Below are positions 11,901-22,406 of a DNA stretch of 64,000 bases, piece by piece. This DNA comes from Castanea sativa (lineage: Eukaryota > Streptophyta > Magnoliopsida > Fagales > Fagaceae). The stretch covers positions 80,481,987 through 80,545,986 of the forward strand of contig NC_134017.1 of NCBI RefSeq assembly GCF_040712315.1. Reading direction: 5' to 3'. The position numbers were made by a program, and so were the translations under genes. The first letter of the stretch is position 1; every line of letters begins with the position of its first letter. The notes under the pieces are model-generated. The model searched no databases. It was not told where the DNA came from and worked only from the letters and a program-made list of their open reading frames with translations.

Positions 11901-14900
11901 TAGTTATATCGAGCTGAAAGCCAAAGTAGTTCACTAGCAAGGATGTTATTTGGAACAATTTCATTGTTCTAGAGGTTTATATTTACTTGACAAATTATAA
12001 TGATAATAAAAATATTGAAAAATTAATAATGATAATGATGCAACTCACAAAAGGAGGAAGGAAAAACAAGGGGCCAGCATTTTCAGCAGGCCAATGGCCA
12101 TCACAGGATTGCAAGGCTGCATAGAAATGGATGGCCCTCCTCAATGCACTTGTGGCCTTTTCATGTGTGATTTCTTCTCCATCCCCAATCTTAACTGGGG
12201 GAATTGTTTGTTTGAAGTTTTTCTCCCTCAAAAACTGCAATCATTTCAATAATTCCTACGTCATTAGCAAAAGAAATTCCTAAGGCATTAGAAGTTTAGA
12301 ACTTAAAAATACATAAGTGTGAACGTTAGCATCGCCTAAGAATACCATAAAGTTTCACTTCATAAAATAAACAACCAAAAAAACATTTATAAATTTGGGC
12401 ACTATATTATACTAGAATTTTAGTCTGATGAACATTGATCAATAATACCTATTAACTAATCCAAGTGGCTAATAGAAGATACTGAGAGTTGTGGTTGTTG
12501 TTGGCCTTTTCTTCTTATTTTTTATTTTTTATTTTTTTGGTGTAAATACAATCAAAAGATAGTTTTTACTTGTTAGAATTGAGAATCAATTTTCTATATA
12601 TATGCAAGCATAAGTATATTGTACAAGTAATACGTTGTACAAGTAAAGTACGTTGGACCTAGAGTCCATTGGGCTTGTATACTAACGGCCCCGTAAACTC
12701 AAAGGAAAGATATGAAACCTTAAGTTTGGAAACTAGATCATGAAAGCATTCTATGGGATGGGATTTAGTATAGATGCCTGCAAGTAGATCTTGACAAGTG
12801 AGAAAATTTATCTGAAATACCATGTTAAAATTGATAATCAAAATTTAGCTATAAGAGTATTTTACAAGTAATATGTATGTAGTTTAAGTAAAATTCATTG
12901 GGCCTATAGCCCGTTGGGCTTCTACACTACCAAAAACAAATCTCAAATCCAATTAACCATTTGAATTTGATCTTCTATGTCTAGTGTTTGGTTGTTAACA
13001 AATTTTTCTTTTATCATTTTAGGTTCTTTTGAAAAATGTCAAGTATAAGTATACTTTAATCTATAATAAACAGATCAACAAAATGCACATGTACCAATTA
13101 TACATTTATATGTCAATGCAATGCAAAGATAGTGTTGGTTATATAATTATTGGTGAAAGAGTGATTCTAGAGATACAATAAATTTTACTACATAGTTTTA
13201 CGAAGGGGTAATTACACTCCCCTACTTTGATGTTTGGAGAAATGACACTTCACCCCAAACTTGCAGGGAAAAATCATTTTTCCCTCCTTGACATCCGATT
13301 GAACAAACTTTGTTAAATTAATATTAAAAATATTGTGTACTAACTTACCATTTCCTTAAGGGTAAATTTCTAAAATTATTTTTTTTCATTATTAAAATTA
13401 TTATTTTTAATTTTTAATTAAAGTGCGTTTTAAAAATATTAAGTGTGAATTTTTTTTATTAATTTTTTTTTTCTCTTTTCAATGGGTTATGTAGAGATTT
13501 TGCATTGCAAGTATTTTGGTGTTTAATAAATTTTTTGTTTTTATTCTAAATTTATCAGATTTATTTTTTACTAACAATGGCCAAATTTTTGTAAAGAGAT
13601 TCTTATAAAAATTTAGAATACTTCATTACTAATATAAACAAAAAGGGGGGGTGTTAATTTCTTTAAACCTCAAGTGAGAGGAGTGTAATTACCCCTATTA
13701 CTAATAACTTATATATGACGATAGATTGGATGGGTTTGATTTTGACCCAATCGGATATGAGTAAGAAACTTATCATACTAAAGCGAGTTATTATATCTAT
13801 AACCCTGACCTGATTTTTTTATTGGTCAGCTTAACTCAATATATCTCATATTCATTTTCATTAAAAAAAAAAAATTAAAAAGAGGCTTTAACAAACTTTC
13901 TAACCTCTCTTTGTTTGAATTTATTTCAATTTAAATAAAATAAAAAGAAAATTTCCGAATGACTTTAATAATACTTAAATCCCTAAGTTTGTAGTTTGGC
14001 AATTCTAATAATCTACTAGTCAAATAATTTCACAAAGATAAAAAAATAATTAAAATACTTATGCATGGTATACATAAAATAAAAAATGAAGTCAAATCAC
14101 CTATAAAATAACTAACTTTGCATTTGGATTGCCTTTTTGCTAAAATTTTATTTGCATATTTGTTGAAAGATGGTAAAAGTTCACTTGTATTTCAAAAAAT
14201 TGAGGTAAAAAAACTTGAACATAAACATATAAGTTTAAAAAATAAAATTTAAAAAAAAAAAAGCAAATTCAAACTCATGCTTAAATATATAGAGTTTTTT
14301 TTTTTTAATTATACAAGATAGAATTCTGCTCTAGCCTAATCAAGTGTATATGTGTGCAAAACTCTCTCCTAAAGACTTGAACCTCAGCCCTTACCCTCCA
14401 CACCCCACAAGCAATATCACATGTCAAGTAAAGAAAAGTCAATTATAAAGGAAAAATATATAATTAACTTACTATAAACTACTCAATTTGGTAGTAGATC
14501 TAATCCAACGCTGCAAATATTCATTTTTGACAATTGGACATTAAGTTTTATTAATACTTTCAGTGATCTATGATATAGAAAATTTAATATAACTTTAGTA
14601 CACAAACATATATTGAAAATATATCAATAAAACATATAAATTTAAAATTTTATAATAAGACTTTATGAACGTGCGGGTTCGGTTGGATCAAAATTGTGTT
14701 CAGATAATAAGTAAAGGTAAATAAATAAATCATTATTACACCATTTTTTTTTTTAGAATCATTATTACACCATTTCGGATACTCTAATTCTATAAAAGTT
14801 CAAGTGTTAAACTATTGGATTCTATTCAATACAAAAAACAACTATTGGATGGCATTATTTATTTATTTATTGCATTAATGGCATCCTAGTAGAATGAGTC

Positions 14901-16639
14901 AACAATCAACACCAATAAAATATTGAAGGTTAGGTAAGACTTTCTCTATTACTTATTAAGACTTTCTCTATTTGTTTTTGAAACAAAAATTCAGTTTCGA
15001 TTGTTCCAAATAAACAACATAATAATAATAATAATTACATATGCAACCAATTTCAAAAAATTCTTTTTTTTTACCAAGCACTAGTTTTATGTGAAAATAA
15101 TGTTGCATTAATTATGATTTGTCACCTTAAACATTGTGAAAGAAGTAAAAAAAATTAAGACAAAATTGCACTATAAATCCCTAATGCCTACCCGTTAGAG
15201 TATAAATTTTATTTTGTATAAAAAAAATAAAAAAAATAAGTAGGCGCTATTAGTTCTTCAATGTTTTAAAATAAATTGTATAAGTTCTTTTGTTAATTGT
15301 TGTGTTAGTGGTATTGCATACGGGGTTGATGGAATAGTAACCTGAGATATATATTTTTAATTATATGGTACTTTTCTAAGAAAAAATTACAACTATTATT
15401 TTACACTTTAGAAACCCATTAATGTCAAAATACTTGATAGGTAAGCAACAGATAATACCAAATCAAACATGATTAGAACTCTTTTTCCAATCAATTTCGT
15501 AGCAATTTATAAGACTATCCATATCTATGTATATTATTTAGACAATTCACTTGACAAAATAAAAAGTGTTAGGTTCTAAGTACTTAGGAACTAATGTATT
15601 AGAACTCTAATATGTATTGTTGACAAACCATAATCAAAATAGGTGTCTAGTTGTGTTTTAGACTTGCTCAAAGTATGTGATTTATGTAAAGTTGGAATCG
15701 AGTTAACTGCAGAAGTTACTGTACATTTTTGCCTGACTCGATCGATCGAGAATTAGACTCGACCGATCGAAAGTCGTGCAGATTATTTTTTCTGCAGATT
15801 TTCCAACTCAACCCTAAGTCCATATGACGTGTAGGGTTTCATGTTTTACCCTAGGTATAAAAGGCAAACCCTAGTCACATTTTTTAGGTTGCTCATATTG
15901 CTGTTTGTGTGAATCTCTTGTGAGATCAAAGAGGTGCTTGCCTTTACACGAGCTTGGGATTATCAAGAAGGAGATTTCTTCGAGAACTTGATGATTATTC
16001 AATTGCTGCCATAAGAGCTTAAAGATACACAAGCAAGGGTGCTTGTGCTTATTGGAGAATCCAAGAAAGAAGGAGTCTGTGGTCTCGGAGCTTGCACGTG
16101 GTCGTGTCAGTAAGTTCTACTGGTGGGTAGCAATAGGATGTTAGTGGTCTAAGTCGCTATTGTACAATTTCAATTCTTTAATAGTGAATTCAAGTTTATG
16201 TTGAGGATAGTTAGGTTAAATCCTCCCCAGGTTTTTTACCGGTTTGGTTTTCCTGAGTCATTATATCTTTGTGTTTTTATATTCGACACTTTACCTTGAT
16301 ATGATTTTATGATTGTGTTAACTTAGATCTGAAATTTGGACTAAGTAATAACTTGGCTTTTTAACTAGGTTAATCCAATTGTGGTTTGAGGGGTCTAAAC
16401 AAACTTTACAAAAAGGATATGTGATTAAAACTATAATGGATGACCTTTTTTAATTACCACATCATGGGTTGAAGTAGGATACTTAAAGAATTTGTTAAAA
16501 TTGTTATGTCGCATAAGATTGTTGTTAAATGAAACAAAGACGGGTCATATCATTATTTAGATGGTCATGTTAAAGAGTGCTCTTAGAGCAGGGACGAAAC
16601 CATTCTTTAGCTTTAGGGAGCACTAGCCCCCCCTTAAAT

Positions 16640-16698
<59 letters not shown>

Positions 16699-18029
16699 GG
16701 TGTGGGTGTGTGTGTGAATAATGTTGCATTAACTATGATTTGTCACCTTAAACATTGTGAAAGAAGTAAAAAAAGAATTAAGATGAAATTGCACTATAGA
16801 TCCCTAGAGTTTATCCGTTAACGTAATTAGTTCCTCAAGTTTTAAGTAGATACTATTAGTCTTTCAAGTTTTAAAAATAAACTGTATAAGTTCTTTTGTT
16901 AATTGATGTGTTAGCGGTTTTGTAATTGATGGAATAGTGACCAATCATATATTTTTTAAGGAAAATGTTAACCAATGTTGGCATTGGTTTAAAAACTATT
17001 TTTAGAAACACTTTATTGGGAAAATGATCAAACAATAAATAGTGTTGACAACTTTTCATATTTTGCATGAAAGTGATATCAAAAATTTCCTATTATAATT
17101 TATTAACCATTGTTCTAAGTGCATCAGTTAACATGGCCTTTTTTTTTTAATCATATGGTATTTTTCTAAGAAAAAATTACAAATATTATTTTACACTTCA
17201 AAATCCCATTAATGTCAAAATATTGGATCAGGTAAGTAACGAATAATACCAAATCAAACATGATTAGAGCTCTTTTTCCAATCAATTACGTGGTAATTTA
17301 TAAGACTATTCATATTTTTGTATATTATTTAAACAAGTTATTTGACTCAATAAAAACGTTGTGTGAATAAAACTATAATAGACGACCTTTTCAATTACCA
17401 CATCATGGATTGAAGCAATATACTTAATGATTATGTTAAAATTGTTATGTCATGTAAGATTGTTGTTGAATGAAACAAAATCATGTCATAACATTATTTA
17501 AAGGGTCGTGTTTAAGGGTGTCCTTAGGACAATGATGACGCCATTCTTTGGCTTTGGGAGCAATGGGCCCCACTAAAATTTGGGAAAAAAATATTGGTAT
17601 ATATATAGGAACTAGTTTACCAATTTGATTCAATAAATTTACACTTAAGCCACCCTTATAAATAGCAAACTCCTAAAAATAAATAAGCCCAATAACAAAA
17701 TGACCAACACTTATAACAATACCAAAGTTACAAAATTCTCTCATTTAAAAGTACAAAAGAAATTCTTATAAGCACGTGAAGTTTATTTTTTGACTGTACA
17801 TGACAGAGATAACATTAGTTTAAGGTACCTGCATTCGCCAGAGAAGATCACCGCAAGCCGGGAATTGACGTCGATTTTTGTGGAAATTTTGACGAGCCTC
17901 TTCAACCTCAGCTCGCTCTTCTGGTGTACCAGCCTCCGGGTCAAACTCCCATGTTTGTCTTCCCGCAAAGTTATTTGTACTAAAAAGGTAAGGATCATTT
18001 TTGCCCTCTCCTATCTTCAGCTTCCACAT
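6702..18029 (-). CDS. Oxidosqualene cyclase (triterpene synthase), copy 1, complete
   Basis: Cyclises 2,3-oxidosqualene, probably to a pentacyclic triterpene, at the ER membrane. I placed 17 exons with GT/AG borders and compatible phase: 18029-17829, 12234-12049, 11775-11686, 11532-11335, 11157-11073, 10888-10722, 10337-10146, 10054-9941, 9848-9729, 9623-9501, 9411-9313, 8743-8687, 8568-8378, 7630-7453, 7233-7153, 7066-6983, 6824-6702. They join to 762 codons without a stop, the usual family length. The start gives the family N-terminus (MWKLKIGEG). Catalytic motif DCTAE is at 485-489 and several QW repeats are present; Trp257, Tyr259, Phe413, Phe474, Trp534, Trp612 and Tyr736 are kept. Odd points: MWIYCR instead of MWCYCR (Ile258), Leu481 for the usual Trp, and Tyr728 for Phe. 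Overall closest in feel to lupeol/amyrin-type OSCs rather than cycloartenol synthases; product unknown. Confidence 0.95.
8881..8922. repeat. (TA)n microsatellite in an OSC copy-1 intron
   Basis: AT dinucleotide run in the intron between exons 11 and 12. Copy 3 has a TG/TA run in the same intron at 59773-59822. Confidence 0.85.
11728..11911. repeat. 92-base tandem duplication of the 5' half of OSC exon 3
   Basis: Two adjacent 92-base units (11728-11819 and 11820-11911) share sequence from the exon 3 coding region through its acceptor into the intron. The downstream unit forms the real exon 3 (11775-11686). The extra upstream unit keeps an acceptor-like 'tgtag' before the exon start but has no splice donor. 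OSC copy 3 has a single unit at the corresponding place (63011-63100), so the duplication is specific to copy 1. Confidence 0.85.
13205..13695. mobile_element. Non-autonomous terminal-inverted-repeat element in intron 1
   Basis: Starts ggggtaattacactcc and ends with its inverse ggagtgtaattacccc, 491 bases in all and non-coding. The terminal GGGGTAATTACA is also the outer end of the Mutator-like element at 3123, so a Mutator-type origin is likely. I see no clean 9-base target duplication. Confidence 0.6.
15567..16410 (+). mobile_element. Solo LTR of a Ty1/copia element in intron 1
   Basis: Starts TGTTAGGTTC and ends AACTTTACA (TG...CA), 844 bases. It is flanked by the 5-base target duplication AAAAG (15562-15566 and 16411-16415). 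It matches the LTR at 21571-22406, which is followed by a primer-binding site, so orientation is plus. The relic has the unoccupied site at 30011-30016, which proves insertion. Solo LTRs arise by recombination between the two LTRs of a full element. Confidence 0.93.
16640..16700. repeat. TA/TG microsatellite in intron 1
   Basis: A TA run followed by a TG run. The relic has mainly the TG part at 30250-30282, and copy lengths differ. Confidence 0.85.
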
Positions 18030-18328
18030 TCTTTCTTAGTTAATTTGAATCTGCATGTGCAAAGCTCTATTTTAGTGATGATAATGACACCACTCTCTTC
18101 TCTTCTCTTCTCTTTTGCTTCTAACTATTAGAGTCTGTGATAGTAAATAATCATGTGTGTATATATATATATATATAAAGATACAATGAACATCATTTCA
18201 GCAAAGAAGATTAGAGTCTGTGATAGACAAACAACATACCTAAAAAGATCTAGAAATTTACCATTTAGATGACGAATACCAGAAAACACTTATGTGATCC
18301 CATATATTTCACTGTAAACATGTTAGAA

Positions 18329-18372
<44 letters not shown>

Positions 18373-18620
18373 ACCTTTATGAAATATATGGTACTCAAAA
18401 CAAGTAGTACTGTTGTGTTAAGAACTTACCACCAATATAGATTTGGCTATGGAGAGAAACAAATGGAGATTTGTGGTTTGCAAGGCCTTAAACTTGAGAA
18501 TAATTTTTGATCTTCAACTGAAACTCGCCTAATATAAAAAAATCTACACAAAGTATTAGAGTGTGCCGTAGTGACAAAGGTTTATTACTCTAATTTCTTT
18601 TGGTTGGGTCAGCCGGATAT
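18030..18620 (-). promoter_or_regulatory. Probable 5' region of OSC copy 1
   Basis: DNA immediately upstream of the copy-1 start codon, conserved in the relic (31600-31961, then 35770 on). It has a TC-rich stretch at about 18092-18118, a TA run at 18161-18177 that could supply a TATA box, and a (GA)n run at 18331-18370. No transcription start can be proven. Named by position. Confidence 0.4.
18331..18370. repeat. (GA)n microsatellite upstream of OSC copy 1
   Basis: About 20 GA units. An interrupted version stands at 31857-31891 upstream of the relic. On the gene strand this is a CT run, common near plant transcription starts. Confidence 0.85.
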
Positions 18621-19847
18621 ATATTTGTTAAGTACTAGAAAGTCCACCAACTAATTAAGGCTATTGGGACAACATGAAAGGAACTGAAGTCAACATTAAT
18701 GCTTGAGTGAGCACTCGTCCTCTTTCATTGATTCCTCTAGCACTCGTCCTAGAGAGTGCCCTAGGACTTGTTCTTAACCTCGGCCTTACGACACCAACAA
18801 AACAGCTCACGCATATTCATAAATGTAGCCGAATTTGTACATAATCTCTACTATTATTATGCACGGGTGGCCCTAGGACCACCCTCACTTGTCAACAAAA
18901 AATTTATAAATGTAAAAAAAAATTATATAAACAATTATTTTAAATTAATACCTCTTGGGAACATCCTGACTTGAAAATATTATGTATATATATATATATA
19001 CACTTCAAAAATATATATACTAAATTAACATATTTTAACCATCCTAATAAAAATGTTAAATACTTTTATTTGAGACTCATAAGAATTTGAGTTCAATAAA
19101 TATAAGAATAATGTTACATCTACAATATTTTCACAATAAATTTTATGTGGTAAACTATTACTAATTCTAATTCGAGTTCAATATTGACATGTTTTACCCA
19201 TCAATAACAGGCTAACAATTTGTTGTATAAGATTTGTTATGAAATTGTTGTGGTCATTTTATTATTTTCATATTAGCATTTTCAATTTGTACTTTATCTT
19301 TTATTACTTTTTTTTTTTCTTATTCTCTTTGTTAATTCAAAAAATTGTAATATTTCATGTATTTATGTTTTTTTTTTGTGACATTGATATATTCAAATTG
19401 TCTCTTTATTAAATTTTGTATAATATAAGTTTTTTAGTAACCACTTATGTCCAAAAGTCGGCTGGAGATAAAAGAAAAGGCTGAAGAAATAAAAGGGACG
19501 CCACTCGACCATTTGGGTAAAGCTACTATTAGGGGCCTAGCCAACTACCTCATTTAACGAGGTCTATTATCAAAGTGTGGGCTAGATCCAATATATCATT
19601 TGTGTGAAAATCCATATAATTTAATTTCTTTACGCATCAATTTATTTAAGGGTCTCTTGACCCACAAAATAAGATTTTTTTTTTTTTTTAAAAACAAAAA
19701 ACCAAAATCATGCCCAAAAACCACATACTACAACCAAATATATAAAAAATCCAATATATACAACCACATACATCAAAAGTTCAATATACTATAACCAAAT
19801 ACAAATATAGAAGATAAATCCATTTAGCTAAAGGACTAAATTAAGAG
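18621..19847. other. Non-coding DNA, duplicated at 35930-37640
   Basis: No gene seen. It contains a near-palindrome around ggtggccctaggaccacc at 18865-18884, which is a perfect 20-base palindrome in the second copy (36214-36233). Poly-A/T runs are frequent. Confidence 0.5.
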
Positions 19848-20198
19848 TTTTCTAAGCCACAATTCACCATCCTTATTATAAACACATGATATTGCCCCAA
19901 GTGCTTAGGTTCGAATAGTCACATCAGGGTCTGATGTAAAATTAGAAAGGAGAGGTTTTAAACCATTTTCTTCCATGACTAGTTGTTGGCTACGGGGATT
20001 GGTCTGGAAAATGGTTGTTACATTTTCTGCCACCCTTGCACGAATATTTGAGTGGGAGTTTTTCAGGTAACCAAGGAGAGGAACCAAACCACCAATTGAA
20101 TGAAGATCCGTAGCATATGCATTAACAGCCAAAACATGAGGCGTACTCTTGACATAACTGAAAACAAAGGATAGGAGAAGTGTGCACAAGAAGTACAT
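19848..20198 (-). pseudogene. Fragment of a Fes1A-like Hsp70 nucleotide-exchange factor gene
   Basis: The minus strand encodes an armadillo-repeat stretch: TDLHSIGGLVPLLGYLKNSH, then IRARVAENVTTIFQ, NPRSQQLVMEENGLKPLL and SDPDVTIRT. This is typical of the middle of plant Fes1A, which promotes nucleotide exchange on cytosolic Hsp70. A stop (TAA) replaces the codon after RT, and the frame then goes on as ALGAISCVYNKDGELW. Only this exon-sized piece is present, so it is a relic. The second copy is at 37640-37960 with a different lesion. Upstream in the same orientation lie kinase fragments. Confidence 0.75.
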
Positions 20199-20433
20199 AC
20201 AAATAACTTGTTACACAAAAAACCAACCCTTCAAAGTCTCTTTAACTCAACTAAATCAGTAGTAAAACTGTAAGACAAAGGAACAACGGGACTTAAAAAA
20301 AAAAATCTGGCTGATTTTTCAGGTGTATTCTCTGGGTTTTTTTTAATTATTATTAGAAAAATAGCTAATTAACCTAAAACAGAAGGAAACCCAAAAAAAA
20401 AACCTTTATTACAGGGCATCAGTGACTTACTTA

Positions 20434-20830
20434 GAGCACTTGCAGCAGTGGAGCTAAATAGCTATATAGTTATTATAGCTCCACCAAAATATCAAAAAGA
20501 AGCATGCAGCAGTGGAGCTAAATCTATATTTTTTTAGTTCATTGCTACAGTGCACATCTATAGATAGATGTGCACTGTTCATGAGAGCTAAAACAAAATT
20601 AATTTTTTATTTTGTGTTCACATTACCTTTTTATTGTGGTGTTTTTATTGTAGTGAGATGTATTATTTTATTGTGGTAGATATATTATTTTATTATGATG
20701 TTTATATTATTTTATTCTGTTGAAAGCTAAAATAGATCCACTGCTGCAGCATGTATGTAGGTAAAATAGATAAAGTAACTTTTGGTAGAGCTAAATTGCT
20801 AAATTTTTAGCTCCACTGCTGTGGATGCTC
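20434..20830. mobile_element. PIF/Harbinger-type MITE
   Basis: 397 bases with inverted ends: left GAGCACTTGCAGCAGTGG, right the inverse of GAGCATCCACAGCAGTGG, both followed by AGCTAAA. It is flanked by TTA on both sides (20431-20433, 20831-20833), the 3-base target site of this superfamily. The matching place in the duplicate (about 38199-38201) has one TTA and no insert. An internal palindrome lies at 20550-20578 (agtgcacatctatag...). No coding capacity. Confidence 0.9.
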
Positions 20831-20833
20831 TTA

Positions 20834-21066
20834 GAGACTGAGCAGCAGTTAATCTCTTACAATATTCCTTGTTCAACAGCCTCGTCGTACGATATCATTC
20901 AACCTCCCAAATATAGAAACTTCACATTATTAGACCATAACTATGCTTTTTTAAAGTAATGGGAGAGACAAATCTCAGGTAGTAGTCCTGACCTGGCTTT
21001 ACATAGTCAGAGAGTCCAAAATCAATGGGCTTGAGCGGGGAATTTTCATCATTGGAAGTGAAATGA
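20834..21066 (-). pseudogene. Fragments of a CDPK-related kinase (CRK), copy 1
   Basis: Two pieces. At 20990-21060 the minus strand reads SNDENSPLKPIDFGLSDYVKP, the kinase DFG loop with the phrasing of plant CRK kinases, followed by a splice donor. At 20834-20882 a short remainder of a later exon (RLLNKDY region to AAQ) survives, with an internal deletion relative to the copy at 38190-38406. No complete catalytic domain remains. With the Fes1A-like piece it forms a same-strand chimera of unrelated gene fragments. Confidence 0.7.
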
Positions 21067-21570
21067 AAATTCTGAAGACGAAAGACTTGCATTCAGAAAA
21101 GACGATGTAGAATAATTTGAGTCTATAAATATATTATGTTGAAAATATTCATCTCAAAAGATAGATGATAAATAGTTGACAAACCAGTGCTATACTATAA
21201 ACAACAACAGAATCAGTATCTAAGAGATCATGAATGTGGTCAGAAAATGCTATATAACACGCAAAAATGGCATATCGTTTCCCCACTTTAGTAAGAATAT
21301 GAGTACCTTGAAAGTATTCTATCTAACAATTCACCTCAATTGCATGACCTGCAGAATGCAACATATTAAAGAGGGTGAGCTCAAAGTTTTAAAGGATGTA
21401 GCTTTCATCAAGACAGTTTAGAAACTTAAAAACAAATATTGAACTCCTATCAGGCTATCACTGTTTTGGGAATAAATAATAACAGACAGAATATGTATAA
21501 CATGAAAGGCAAGAGGACAACACATCGATAAGCATGCATCCCTAGAAATCCTAGTATATCAGATGAATAT
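21067..21570. other. Probable kinase intron remnant, no gene
   Basis: Continues upstream of the kinase fragment and is absent from the second copy, which is cut at 38577 by a retroelement. AT-rich with no recognisable exon. It ends where the copia LTR begins at 21571. Confidence 0.45.
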
Positions 21571-22406
21571 TGTTGGGTTCTAGGACTTTAGGTTTAAATA
21601 TATTAGAACTTCAATTTGTAATGTTGGCAAAACATGATCAAAACGTTTGGTTTTGTTTTAAACTTGCTCAAAGTATGTTTAAGTGTAAAGTTGGAATCGA
21701 GTGTACTGCAGAATTTACTATGTAAATCTGCCTAGCTCGATCGATTGAAAATTAGACTCGATTGATCGAAACTCGTGCAGATTATTTTTCTGCATAATTT
21801 TCCAACTCAGCCTAAACTCGGTTTGACGTGTAGGGTTTTATGTTTTGTCATAAGTATAAAAGGGAAAACCTTAGCCACGTTTTGAGGTTGCTCTTTATGC
21901 TGTGTGAGTGAATCTTTTGTCAGATCTAAAGGTGTTTACCATTACATACACTTAGGGTTATCAAGATTTAGATTGATGTCAACAGCTTAGTGATCAATTC
22001 AGTTGCAGATTCAAGAGCTTAAAGATACACAAGCGGGAGTGCTTGTACTTGCTGTGAATTTGAGAAAGAAGTAGTCCGTGGACTCGGAGCTGTCACGTGG
22101 TCGTGGTAGTAAGTTTCCTACTCAAGGTAGCAATAGGATGTTAGTAGTCTAAGTCGCTATTGTGTAAACATCAATTCTTTCATAGTGGATTAAGTTTACC
22201 TTGAGGATAGCTAGTTTAAATCCTCCCTATGTTTTTTACCTGTTTAGTTGTCTTGGGTTATCATATCATTGTGTTCTTTATTTTTCGCACTTTACAGTGA
22301 TATGATATATTTGTATTAACCTAGATCTGTTTAATTTGACTAAGTCATCACTTGGCTAATTAATTAGGTTAATCTGGTTGTGTTTTAAAGGGTCTAAAAA
22401 CGTACA
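21571..22406 (+). mobile_element. 5' LTR of a Ty1/copia element
   Basis: Starts TGTTGGGTTC and ends CGTACA, 836 bases, same family as the solo LTR at 15567-16410. A primer-binding site for Met-tRNA follows (gtatcagagtggg, 22411-22423, preceded by agta), which sets the orientation. The 3' LTR is missing because the element is cut at 23371. Confidence 0.85.

Larger units (their letters stand above)
15094..17600. repeat. Direct duplication of about 0.8 kb inside intron 1
   Basis: The phrase from 'aataatgttgcattaa' through 'tttgtcaccttaaacattg' occurs at about 15097 and 16718. The later phrases 'aataccaaatcaaacatg' (about 15455, 17248) and 'taccacatcatgg' (about 16456, 17395) recur in the same order. 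Without the solo LTR the units lie next to each other. The same two-unit arrangement is in the relic at 29879-31140, so the duplication is older than the gene duplication. Confidence 0.75.
12235..17828. other. Intron 1 of OSC copy 1 (5.6 kb)
   Basis: Very long AT-rich intron separating exon 1 from exon 2. It holds a MITE-like element (13205-13695), a solo LTR (15567-16410), an internal duplication (15094-17600) and a TA/TG microsatellite (16640-16700). No other gene is seen. In the OSC relic the 3' part of this intron and exons 2-17 are missing. Confidence 0.85.

Noticed and set aside
17790..18131. 113-codon plus-strand ORF over OSC exon 1
   Set aside because: Antisense shadow of exon 1, whose minus-strand frame matches the OSC N-terminus.
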